64,000 nucleotides of DNA from Zoogloea dura (GTDB taxonomy: Bacteria; Pseudomonadota; Gammaproteobacteria; Burkholderiales; Rhodocyclaceae): the NCBI RefSeq assembly GCF_012927165.1, contig NZ_JABBGA010000008.1, positions 163,563 through 227,562 on the forward strand, written 5' to 3'. The notes beneath the pieces were generated by a model that had not been told where the DNA came from, ran no database searches, and saw nothing but the letters and a program-made list of their open reading frames with translations. Of the stretch, positions 9,648 to 17,384 are shown in pieces (position 1 is the stretch's first letter; the number at the start of each line of letters is the position of its first letter). The position numbers and the translations under genes were made by a program.

Positions 9648-10136
9648 TCAGCCGCGGCGCCGGTTGGCACCAAAGGGGCGCCGGCCGGGGCCGCGGCCAC
9701 GCTGGGCGTCCTCGTCCACCTTGGGCTTGGGCATCAGCAGGTTCTTGCCGCCCTGCTTGGCGGCCACGGCATGCGCGGCCATGGCTTCCTCGAACTGCTC
9801 CGTGCTCATCGGCACCGACGGGCTCTTCTCGGCCGGCATATAGGCCGACAGGCGTTCCCGGACCAGGAAGACCCGCTCGCTGGTGTCGGCCTTCTTGGGG
9901 AGCTTTTCACCGAGGGCCTGGCCCGCCGGGGTCAGGGCATAGCCGCCCTCGGCCGCGACGATCAGGCCGTGGGTGGCAAAGCGCCGGAAGGACTCCGCCC
10001 ACAGGTTGCCCGAGGTGACCGGGCAGCCCAGCACATCGGCGGCGGCCACGATCTCGACCAGCTCGGCAGGCCGCCTTTTGGAGGCAATCAGGGTGGCCAG
10101 CAGCAACTGGGCGTCGATATCGTTGGTCGGGTACAT
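9648..10136 (-). CDS. Unknown protein with winged-helix-like N-terminus
   Basis: The 162-residue soluble protein has an N-terminal part (about 1-75) that reads like a winged-helix fold: successive short helices, then FATHGLIVAAEGGYALTPAGQALG, a beta-wing pattern common in MarR/PadR-like domains. The C-terminal tail is basic (RGRGPGRRPFGANRRRG) and probably disordered, and may bind nucleic acid. The ATG at 10136 was taken because upstream frame is only noncoding spacer. It is the last gene of the minus-strand lipid operon, 76 bp after the kinase gene, and may or may not be co-transcribed. Confidence 0.6.
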   Translation of the reverse strand: MYPTNDIDAQLLLATLIASKRRPAELVEIVAAADVLGCPVTSGNLWAESFRRFATHGLIVAAEGGYALTPAGQALGEKLPKKADTSERVFLVRERLSAYMPAEKSPSVPMSTEQFEEAMAAHAVAAKQGGKNLLMPKPKVDEDAQRGRGPGRRPFGANRRRG

Positions 10137-10212
10137 GGTGGGGCCTTCGTGCCGGTTGATCCTCAAGGCGTGCAATGATGCCTCAATCGGGCCCTCTTCC
10201 GCGCAGGTAATG

Positions 10213-11646
10213 TCAGGTCGCGGCATCCGCCGGGGGCCAGGGCAGTACATGCTGCAGCTCGGCGGGCGTCAGCGGCTCGATCCACTCGAGCTGTTTTTCA
10301 AGGACCGCCACGGTGGCTTCGGAGGCGTCGCCACGCCGTTTCTCGAGGCGCTCGGCGAGAGTTTCAAAAGGTGCCGTGCAGGCCAGTATGGCAAAGCTGG
10401 CGCCATGGTTGGCCGCCAGGGTGTGGAAGTCGTCCCGCTCCGCCCGCTTCAGGAAGGCCGCGTCGATGATCAAGGACCAGCCCGCGTCGAGGATCATGGC
10501 GGTCTGCCGGGCCAGCCGGGAGAAGGTGCGGCGGGTGGCGTCCGGCGTATAGATGCTGGCCCCCGGCGAGCTGTCGCTGCGGGCCAGCGGGGCCAGGCCG
10601 TGCAGGCGCTTGCGCTCCACGTCGGAGCGCAAGCACAGGGTGGCCGCCCGGGGATCGGCCGTCAGCAACTGGCGGCTGTGGGTGGTCTTGCCCGAGCCGG
10701 ACAGACCGTAGGTGATCACCAGGCGGGGCGGCGGCGGGCAGGTCAGGTGTTCGGCCAGCGCCAGATAGCGCTCCAGGCCGGCCGGGTCGCCGGACAGGGC
10801 AGCCACCTTGGCGCGCACCATCGCCTTGTACACCGCGTAAAAGCGCAGCACCGGCACGGCCTCGTAATCCCCCGATTCACTCAGCCATTCGTTGAGCAGC
10901 CAGCCGGCCAGGTCGGGGCGGCCCCGGTCGAGCAGGTCCATCCAGGTGAAGGCCAGCTCCGAGGCCACGTCGATCCAGCGCAGGCTGTCGTTGAATTCGA
11001 TGCAGTCGAAGGGGGTGACCTGCCCGCCCAGCAGCACCAGGTTGCCCAGGTGCAGATCGCCGTGGCCCTCGCGGATGCGGCCCTGGGCCTTGCGCGCCGC
11101 GAAGCTGTCGCGCAGGCGCGCGAACTCGTTGCGGGTCCAGCCGGCCAGGCAGTCCAGGCGGTTGCTTGCGGCGGGGGCGAGGCTGAGCAGGGCGGTGAAG
11201 TTGTCCATGGCCGGCCCCATGACCTCCCCGGGTTCGCCGAAGGGGCTGGCCGGCCCGGCCACCGGGGCCTGGCGCTGGAAGGCGTGGACCACCCGGGCCA
11301 GGCCACTCAGGTGGGCGGGGCTCAGGGCGCCGCGCTCGCAGACATGGTCCAGGCGCTGGCCCTCGTCGAAGCGGCGCATCTTCACGGCCCATTCGCCGCT
11401 GTCGTCCACCGGCTCCAGGCCCAGGTAGAGGTCGGGGGCGAAGACCCGGTTCAGGCGCAGCTCCTCGGTGCAGTTGAAGTGGCGCTTGGCCGGGGTGCTG
11501 TAGTCGAGGAAGGGCAGGCTGAGCGGCTTCTTGATCTTCCAGGCGAAGCCGTCGGCCAGCAGGAGCCAGGAAATGTGCGTCTCGACGACCTCCGCGCCGA
11601 GCCGCGCCCGGAAGCGTTCCAGCCAGTCGGGCAGGGGTGTGCTCAT
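10213..11646 (-). CDS. Two-domain kinase: APH-like domain fused to P-loop kinase
   Basis: The 477-residue cytosolic protein joins an aminoglycoside-phosphotransferase-like domain (about 1-300) to a P-loop nucleotide kinase (about 310-477). The first carries the Brenner-type catalytic loop EGHGDLHLGNLVLL followed by the metal-binding FDCIEFND. The second has the Walker A motif GLSGSGKTT and the Walker B-like LIIDAAFL. This is the COG2187 + COG0645 architecture, widely distributed but without a settled substrate. The ATG at 11646 overlaps the TGA of the cdsA-like gene (ATGA), so it is translated together with phospholipid enzymes. A small-molecule head-group kinase is an attractive but unproven role. 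Confidence 0.85.
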   Translation of the reverse strand: MSTPLPDWLERFRARLGAEVVETHISWLLLADGFAWKIKKPLSLPFLDYSTPAKRHFNCTEELRLNRVFAPDLYLGLEPVDDSGEWAVKMRRFDEGQRLDHVCERGALSPAHLSGLARVVHAFQRQAPVAGPASPFGEPGEVMGPAMDNFTALLSLAPAASNRLDCLAGWTRNEFARLRDSFAARKAQGRIREGHGDLHLGNLVLLGGQVTPFDCIEFNDSLRWIDVASELAFTWMDLLDRGRPDLAGWLLNEWLSESGDYEAVPVLRFYAVYKAMVRAKVAALSGDPAGLERYLALAEHLTCPPPPRLVITYGLSGSGKTTHSRQLLTADPRAATLCLRSDVERKRLHGLAPLARSDSSPGASIYTPDATRRTFSRLARQTAMILDAGWSLIIDAAFLKRAERDDFHTLAANHGASFAILACTAPFETLAERLEKRRGDASEATVAVLEKQLEWIEPLTPAELQHVLPWPPADAAT

Positions 11647-12587
11647 GCGACCCACCAGTAACGGACGATGTGGAAGAAGATGGGCGCCGAGAAGCTGATC
11701 GAATCCACCCGGTCGAGCATGCCGCCGTGCCCCTCGATCATCGAGCCCCAGTCCTTGACACCCCGGTCGCGCTTGATGGCCGACAGGACAAAGCCGCCGA
11801 AGAAGCCCATCACGTTGATGACCAGGGCGATCAGCGCGGCCTCCAGTACCGTGAAGGGGGTGATCCACCACAGGGCGGCGCCCACCGCGGTGGAGGTGAG
11901 CACCCCGCCCACCAGGCCCTCGACGGTCTTCGACGGGGAAATCGCCGGCGACACCTTGCGCTTGCCGATGAGCTTGCCCCACACGTACTGGAACACGTCG
12001 CTGGACTGCACGGTGAGCACCAGGAAGACGATCAGCAGCATGTTGCGCCCGGCGTAGCCGTCGATATCCAGGGTGAGCAGGGCCGGCACGTGAGACAGGC
12101 AGTACACGCAGATCATCAGCCCCCACTGGACCTTGGCAGCCCGCTCCAGGAAGCGCGTGGTGTCGGCTCCCAGGGAAGCGGAAATGGGCAGCAGCAGGAA
12201 GGCATAGACCGGGATCAGGATGGAGAACAGCCCGTACCAGTCGATGCCGATCAGGATGTACTGGGCCGGCAGGAAGACGAAGAAGCTCCACAGCAGGGCG
12301 CGGTGGTCGCCGATGCGGGTGTGGGTGAGGGAGATGAACTCCCGCAGGCACTGGAAGGAGATGAAGGCGAACAGCGCGATCACGCCGCCCTTGCCGAGCC
12401 AGATGGCTGCGCCGATCAGGGCGATCATGGCCCACCAGGCCTTGATGCGGGCGTTGAGGTTGTCGATGACGCCGTGGGGGGCGCCGGGCGAGATGCGCCA
12501 CTTGAGGCCGGCGCCGATCAGGCTGAAGACCGCCAGCAGCCCGAAGATCCCGGCAAAGACGGTGAAGAGGTCGGAGGAGGCGTTCAT
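11643..12587 (-). CDS. ynbB: CdsA-like phosphatidate cytidylyltransferase (YnbB-like)
   Basis: The 314-residue membrane protein, with about eight transmembrane helices, ends with the cytidylyltransferase signature: SPSKTVEGLVGG, then KRDRGVKDWGSMIEGHGGMLDRVDS, with the Lys-Asp and Asp-Arg-x-Asp residues intact. The family makes CDP-diacylglycerol from phosphatidate and CTP. The housekeeping cdsA normally sits with uppS, dxr and rseP. This copy instead lies in a cluster matching E. coli ynbABCD in content, so it is called YnbB-like. It follows the acyltransferase gene by 4 bp and overlaps the kinase gene downstream. Confidence 0.88.
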   Translation of the reverse strand: MNASSDLFTVFAGIFGLLAVFSLIGAGLKWRISPGAPHGVIDNLNARIKAWWAMIALIGAAIWLGKGGVIALFAFISFQCLREFISLTHTRIGDHRALLWSFFVFLPAQYILIGIDWYGLFSILIPVYAFLLLPISASLGADTTRFLERAAKVQWGLMICVYCLSHVPALLTLDIDGYAGRNMLLIVFLVLTVQSSDVFQYVWGKLIGKRKVSPAISPSKTVEGLVGGVLTSTAVGAALWWITPFTVLEAALIALVINVMGFFGGFVLSAIKRDRGVKDWGSMIEGHGGMLDRVDSISFSAPIFFHIVRYWWVA

Positions 12588-12591
12588 GGCG

Positions 12592-13215
12592 TCAGTCGGT
12601 GGGCGGGGCGAGGTCGAGCAGTGCGGCCCGGGCGCGGGTCAGGAAGGCGTCGCGGCTTTCACCCTCAACGGGGACGAGGGGCGGGCCGAAGCTCAGGGTG
12701 CACAGCAGGGGCACCGGGATCAGGCTGCCCTTGGGCATCACCCGGCCGAGGTTCTCGATCCAAACCGGTACCAGCTCGGCTTCGGGGTGGGCACGGGCCA
12801 GGTGGTGCAGGCCGCTCTTGAAGGGCAGCAGGCCCTCGCCCATGTTGCGGGTGCCCTCGGGAAAGAGGATCAGGGACTCGCCGGCGGCCAGGGCCGTGCC
12901 CATCTGTTCCACCGGGTTGGGGCCGTGGCGTTCTGGGCGGCGGTCGATGCACACGCCGTTGAAGACCCTCTCGATCAGAAAGCGGCGCAGCGGCGTGGTC
13001 AGCCAGTAATCGGCGCCGGCCACCGGGCGGGTCCGGCGGCGCAGGGCTGGAGGCAGCGAGGCCCAGATCAGCACGAAATCCCCGTGGCTGCGGTGGTTGG
13101 CGAAATACACCCGGGTGCGCGGCGCCGGCTCGCAGCCCAGCCACAGGGCGCGGACGCCGGTGAGCAGGCGGGCGAAGCCGCACAGCAGGGAGCCGAGGAG
13201 GCGGTCGAGGGACAT
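12592..13215 (-). CDS. 1-acyl-glycerol-3-phosphate acyltransferase (PlsC-like)
   Basis: The 207-residue protein has the acyltransferase blocks in order: NHRSHGDF (the H-x4-D catalytic motif, residues about 40-45), then GVCIDRR, then FPEGTRNMGEG (block III, about 118-123) and VPVWIEN. PlsC enzymes acylate lysophosphatidate to phosphatidate at the inner membrane. Placed directly before a CDP-diacylglycerol synthase, it would supply that enzyme's substrate. The ATG at 13215 overlaps the preceding stop codon (TGATG). Confidence 0.88.
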   Translation of the reverse strand: MSLDRLLGSLLCGFARLLTGVRALWLGCEPAPRTRVYFANHRSHGDFVLIWASLPPALRRRTRPVAGADYWLTTPLRRFLIERVFNGVCIDRRPERHGPNPVEQMGTALAAGESLILFPEGTRNMGEGLLPFKSGLHHLARAHPEAELVPVWIENLGRVMPKGSLIPVPLLCTLSFGPPLVPVEGESRDAFLTRARAALLDLAPPTD

Positions 13216-13682
13216 CAGTTCATTCCTGCCTGGAGCAGGCGCCAGGCCACGGCGCCAAGGATAGCCGCAAGCTCGACGAGCAGTGCGACGAGTTGATGAC
13301 GGAACAGGCGCAGGGCGGCCCGGGCCCGCTCCTCAAGCGGACGTGGCGGCGGGGACTTGCCGAAGAGCGTGCCGAGGGCCTGGTCGAAGGCGGCCAGGTC
13401 TGCGTCAGGGGAGCCGTCGGGCCGTCCCCATTGCGCGGCCCAGGTGGCGAAGAGACGGGCGTCCAGGTCGCAGCGCAGGGCGTAGTAGTGCTGCGCCAGA
13501 CCGGCGCCGATGGCGAGGGCCGTCAGCAGGGTGCCGGCCAGGCCGGCCGGCGGCAAGAGCAGACTGGCGACGCCGAGGAGCAGCAGGCCACCGGCGAGGC
13601 GGCTGCAGCTGCGGGCCTGGGCCAGGGTGGCGGCGGCCAGGTGGGCGGTGGCTACCGCCTGGCGGGTATCAGGCGCCACCAT
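13215..13682 (-). CDS. Small membrane protein of the ynb-like operon
   Basis: The 155-residue protein has two hydrophobic segments in the middle (SRLAGGLLLLGVASLLLPP and GTLLTALAIGAGLAQ), a soluble loop with DADLAAFDQALGTLF, and a C-terminal hydrophobic helix (HQLVALLVELAAILGAVAW). I do not recognise the family. It overlaps the phosphatase gene upstream by 14 bases and the acyltransferase start by one base, so it is a fixed part of the operon. It could help assemble the membrane enzymes; that is a guess from position. The start at 13682 was chosen because longer versions are arginine-rich antisense-like sequence. Confidence 0.65.
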   Translation of the reverse strand: MVAPDTRQAVATAHLAAATLAQARSCSRLAGGLLLLGVASLLLPPAGLAGTLLTALAIGAGLAQHYYALRCDLDARLFATWAAQWGRPDGSPDADLAAFDQALGTLFGKSPPPRPLEERARAALRLFRHQLVALLVELAAILGAVAWRLLQAGMN

Positions 13683-15006
13683 GGGTCTCCAGGGGGGACG
13701 ACAAGCCGGCCAGGGCCTGGCGATGGGCTGGCCCGAGGACGATGCCCGGCCGGCCTCGCCGCAGCAGCGCTTCGGCGGCTTCGACGCTGGCGGCGCGGCC
13801 ACTGATCAGCAGCCAGGCCGCCACCGCGCTGGCGCTGCGCGAGTAGCCCAGGGCGCAGCACACCAGAACTGGCCCACCGTGGGCATGCAGGGCCTCGAGC
13901 TGGGTGGCTGCCTGCTCGAGCTGCGCTGTCGTGGGCGGCAGCAGGTCGAGCCAGGGCAGCCCGGCATAGCGCCAGGAGCCGCGGGGGGCTGGCAGCTCGG
14001 CAGTGAGGTCGAGCAGGGCGCGGAAGCCGCCGGCCGCCATGTCGCGGGCGTCGGGCATGCGGCCCAGCCAGATGCCGTCGACGATCAGGTCGGGGGCGGG
14101 GCGGCGGCGCGTCCACAGGCGTGAATTGAGCCAGGCGCCGAGGGTGTAGGGGGCCAGCAGCAGGGCGGCCCCCAGGCTGTGCCGGCCATCGCGTTTCTGA
14201 AAGCCGGCGGGGCCGAGCCAGGCGTAGTTGAGCGCCACCAGGCCCAGCGCGGTGGCCGGCCAGAGCAGCCACAGGGCGCCGTCCCCGAGGAGTCCGGCGA
14301 GGCCGCCGCAGGCCACGGCGCCCAGCAGGTAGCGGCCGGCCAGGCGCCGGGCCGCGGGCGATGCCCGCCCAGCAGTGGCGAAGGGCGTCGACCCCGCATC
14401 GGGCCACAGCCACAGGCACAGCAGGCCGACCAGCGCGCCGCTGGGCAGGTCGATGAAGTGGTGCTGGTAGGTGGTGAGCACCGACACGGCGATCAGTACG
14501 GCCCATACATGCACGGCCAGGCGCAGCCCGCCCCGGCTGGCCGCAGCGAAGCGCACCCACAGGATCACCAGCAGGCTGATGTGTAGCGATGGCGCCTGGT
14601 TGTAGGGCTGGTCGAAGCTCGCCAGGGCCTCGAAGAGGCCGCCGAAGAGACCGTCGGTGACCGGCCGGGCGAAGCTGAAGCGCAGCGGGAACAGCAGGAA
14701 GCAGGCCACCGACACGAGCTGGGCGGTGAGCAGGCGCAGGGCGTGGCGATCCACCTGCAGGGTGTTGCGGCAGAGCAGGAAGGACAGGCCGTAGAACAGG
14801 TCGATGGACCAGTAGGGCAGGATGGTCCAGGGCATGAAGGGGATGTGCCGCTCCCAGCCGAAGACCACCGCGTCGCTCACCTGCCAGCGGGCGGCCATGG
14901 CGTTGGCGAAGCCGTAGCTCAGGAAGAAGAAAGGCCCGAGGAACAGCAGCCAGGCCACGCCCCGCCGCCAGGGCAGGGTCTCCGCAGGCGCTGTGTCCTT
15001 GCTCAC
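13669..15006 (-). CDS. ynbD: PAP2 / dual-specificity phosphatase fusion (YnbD-like)
   Basis: The 445-residue protein joins a membrane PAP2-type domain (about 20-215) to a cytosolic dual-specificity phosphatase domain (about 310-440). The PAP2 part shows NQAPSLHISLLV (SxH) and TTYQHHFIDLPSGALVG (HxxxD). The C-terminal part has VCCALGYSRSASAVAAWLL, the C-x5-R phosphatase loop. Both are phosphomonoesterase folds; the second resembles the fold of the mitochondrial phosphatidylglycerophosphate phosphatase PTPMT1. The architecture equals E. coli YnbD. The GTG start at 15006 overlaps the upstream TGA (GTGA). Confidence 0.88.
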   Translation of the reverse strand: MSKDTAPAETLPWRRGVAWLLFLGPFFFLSYGFANAMAARWQVSDAVVFGWERHIPFMPWTILPYWSIDLFYGLSFLLCRNTLQVDRHALRLLTAQLVSVACFLLFPLRFSFARPVTDGLFGGLFEALASFDQPYNQAPSLHISLLVILWVRFAAASRGGLRLAVHVWAVLIAVSVLTTYQHHFIDLPSGALVGLLCLWLWPDAGSTPFATAGRASPAARRLAGRYLLGAVACGGLAGLLGDGALWLLWPATALGLVALNYAWLGPAGFQKRDGRHSLGAALLLAPYTLGAWLNSRLWTRRRPAPDLIVDGIWLGRMPDARDMAAGGFRALLDLTAELPAPRGSWRYAGLPWLDLLPPTTAQLEQAATQLEALHAHGGPVLVCCALGYSRSASAVAAWLLISGRAASVEAAEALLRRGRPGIVLGPAHRQALAGLSSPLETHGGA

Positions 15007-16760
15007 GTCGGCCGCCGTCGTGCCAGGGACACGGTGAAAATGCCCCATTCGTCGATGCGCTGGGTGAGCTTGTCGAAACCGGCCTCGTCCACCAGCTGGT
15101 CCATTTCGGCCTGGCTGCGCCGGCGCATCACCCAGGCCTCGCCACCCCGGTAGCTGGTCAGGGCGCGGGCGATCAGCTCCAGCTGGGGATGCCAGGGCTG
15201 ACCCGTGTACAGCAGGTAGCCACCGGGCTCGACGGCCTGTGCCATGCCGGCCAGGGAGCGGCGCACCATGCCGTTGTCGGGAAAGAGTTCGTACAGCCCG
15301 GAGACGATGCCGACGGTCGGCCGCGGCGACACGGCCGCCACTGAGGCCTGGTCGAAGGCGTCGCCCTTTTCGAAACGGGCGGTGTCCTGCAGGCCTTTGG
15401 CGCGGATCAGGGCGGCGCCGTCGCGCACATTGATGTCGCTGAAGTCGCGCAGCAGGATGGAGTCGGGCCGGCGGGGGGCGCCTTCGAGGGCTTCCAGCAC
15501 GTAGCGGCCATGGCCGGCGGCGATGTCGAGGACCCGCTGGGGGCGGCCTTCCTGCTGCAGGCGCTGGAGGGCCAGACGCAGCAGTTCCTCAAGGTGCAGC
15601 TTGCGCTGGCGGATGCCGCGCCAGCCGATCGCATCCAGGTAGTTGCGGTCGATGGCCCGGCCGATGGGGCCGGCGCCCGCCGGGGTGTTGCGATAGACGT
15701 AGTCGAGGGTGCTGCCGGAGTCGAAGCCGGTGCGGTGCCCCAGGGCCACCCCTTCGGACAGCAGGCCGCCCAGTTTCAGGCTGGCCCGGTAAGCCGACCA
15801 GTAGAGGCCCCGCGGGCTGAGGGCCGGCAGCGGGCGGGACAGCGCCTCGGCCTCGTCGCGGCTCGGGCCGTGCTGGTCCGCGTTGCGCAGGTCGGGGCGG
15901 CTGGCGGGCTCGGCGAAGCGGCGCAGGATGAAGTCATGGATGCGGGCCAGGGCTGGCGCCCGGTCCTTCTCGCCGAGGGTATCGTGGTAGAAGCCGTCGA
16001 GGACGTGCTTTTCCTTGACGGTTGAGCCCAGCCGCTCGAAGAAGGCATGCTGGGGGCCGTGATGAACGACCCAGTCGGCGCCGGAGATCAGCAGCTGGGT
16101 GGGCAGGGTGATGGCCTGGGCGTCGGCGACCACCCGCTCCGCTGCCTCGTAGAGGCCGAGCAGGATGTTCACCGAGATGGCCCGGGCGATCAGCGGGTCG
16201 CTGTCGTAGGAGGCCTGGCGTACCGGGTCGTGGGTGAGGAACTTCGCCTTCACGTAGCTATTGACGAAGAAGTTGCCGCGCAGCTTCTGCAGCAGGGTCA
16301 GCCCGGGCCGCGCGAAGGGCACGTAGAGCTTGACCCTGAAGGCCGGTGAGGCGAGCACCAGGCAGCGTACCGGCGGCGCGTAGTCGTGGGCCCAGGTGGA
16401 TACCAGCACGGCCCCCACGCTCTGGGCCAGCACGGCCATGTCGGCCAGCGCGATGCCGTGGGCGTCGCGGATGTGCTCGACAAAGGTTTGCACGTCCCGC
16501 ACCGAGGTGCCGAAGCTGGGCGACCAGCCCCGCTCGCCGGGGGACAGGCCGTGGCCGCGGGCGTCCCAGGCGAAGAAGTCGAAACCGGGCAGATCCAGTT
16601 CGTCCACCAGGTGGACCAGCCGCCCGGAGTGTTCGTGGCCCCGGTGGAACATCACCACGGCGCCGCGGGACGGCTGGGTGGCCGGCCAGTGGCGGTAGAA
16701 CAGGGAGACCCCGTCGTGGGTCGTGAAGTGGTGTTCCGAAACGGCTCGGGGGCTCGACAT
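15003..16760 (-). CDS. ynbC: Alpha/beta hydrolase - SAM methyltransferase fusion (YnbC-like)
   Basis: The 585-residue protein has an alpha/beta hydrolase N-terminal half (about 1-300) and a class I methyltransferase C-terminal half (about 360-585). The hydrolase resembles monoacylglycerol or lysophospholipases: FAWDARGHGLSPGERG, LAQSVGAVLVSTWAHDY (nucleophile Ser within AQSVGA), and a late His in DGFYHDTLGE. The methyltransferase has VLDIAAGHGRYVLEAL (motif I, SAM binding) and EPGGYLLYTGQPWHPQ. Length and order match E. coli YnbC. It follows the CDP-alcohol transferase gene by 10 bp. The reactions are not established for this family. Confidence 0.88.
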   Translation of the reverse strand: MSSPRAVSEHHFTTHDGVSLFYRHWPATQPSRGAVVMFHRGHEHSGRLVHLVDELDLPGFDFFAWDARGHGLSPGERGWSPSFGTSVRDVQTFVEHIRDAHGIALADMAVLAQSVGAVLVSTWAHDYAPPVRCLVLASPAFRVKLYVPFARPGLTLLQKLRGNFFVNSYVKAKFLTHDPVRQASYDSDPLIARAISVNILLGLYEAAERVVADAQAITLPTQLLISGADWVVHHGPQHAFFERLGSTVKEKHVLDGFYHDTLGEKDRAPALARIHDFILRRFAEPASRPDLRNADQHGPSRDEAEALSRPLPALSPRGLYWSAYRASLKLGGLLSEGVALGHRTGFDSGSTLDYVYRNTPAGAGPIGRAIDRNYLDAIGWRGIRQRKLHLEELLRLALQRLQQEGRPQRVLDIAAGHGRYVLEALEGAPRRPDSILLRDFSDINVRDGAALIRAKGLQDTARFEKGDAFDQASVAAVSPRPTVGIVSGLYELFPDNGMVRRSLAGMAQAVEPGGYLLYTGQPWHPQLELIARALTSYRGGEAWVMRRRSQAEMDQLVDEAGFDKLTQRIDEWGIFTVSLARRRPT

Positions 16761-16770
16761 GAAGCGCCTT

Positions 16771-17382
16771 TCAGCGCGGACGGGCCTGGGCCACGCCGCC
16801 GCGGATACGGTTATGGATATTGAGCAGGATGGCCGCCGCAGCGACCGGCAGGATCCACGCCGTCCAGCCGGGCAGGCTGCCGGCCAGGCCCAGCCACAGG
16901 CCGAGGGCGCCGAACAGGAAGGCCCGGTCGCTCTTGCCCATGGGGCCGTCGTAGCGGCGCGGGGCACCGACCATGGGGCCGAGGGCGCCGGCCATCTCGG
17001 ACACCGCGGAGAGGAAGATCAGGGCGCCCACGTCGGCCCAGGAGAAGGGCGCTACCCACACGAAGGGCAGGTACAGGGCGGCGTCGGAGATGACGTCGGA
17101 GAGTTCGTTGAGGTAGGCCCCCAGCGCCGACTGCTGGCCGAATTCCCGGGCCAGCATGCCGTCGACAGCGTTGAAGGCCATGCGCAGGAACATCCACAGG
17201 GGCAGCAGCAGGAAGGCCGTGGTGGCCTCGGGGTGGAGGAACAGCCAGGCGCCCAGCGCGAGGGACACGGCCATCGCCGCCAGGGTCACCTGGTTGGCCG
17301 TGACGCCGGCTGCGGCGAAGCGCGCCACGAGGGGGCGCAGCAGGGCCTGGAAGCGGGGCTTGAGCTGGTAGATGCTGATCAT
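16771..17382 (-). CDS. ynbA: CDP-alcohol phosphatidyltransferase (YnbA-like)
   Basis: The 203-residue membrane protein carries the complete CDP-alcohol phosphotransferase motif D-G-x2-A-R-x8-G-x3-D-x3-D at about residues 74-98 (VDGMLARE, then GAYLNELSD). The family swaps CMP of CDP-diacylglycerol for a hydroxylated or phosphorylated head group. The acceptor (glycerophosphate, inositol phosphate, serine or other) is not readable from sequence. The ATG at 17382 is taken; a GTG at 17388 would overlap the upstream TGA (GTGA) and is also possible. It matches E. coli YnbA in size and neighbours. Confidence 0.87.
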   Translation of the reverse strand: MISIYQLKPRFQALLRPLVARFAAAGVTANQVTLAAMAVSLALGAWLFLHPEATTAFLLLPLWMFLRMAFNAVDGMLAREFGQQSALGAYLNELSDVISDAALYLPFVWVAPFSWADVGALIFLSAVSEMAGALGPMVGAPRRYDGPMGKSDRAFLFGALGLWLGLAGSLPGWTAWILPVAAAAILLNIHNRIRGGVAQARPR

Positions 17383-17384
17383 CG

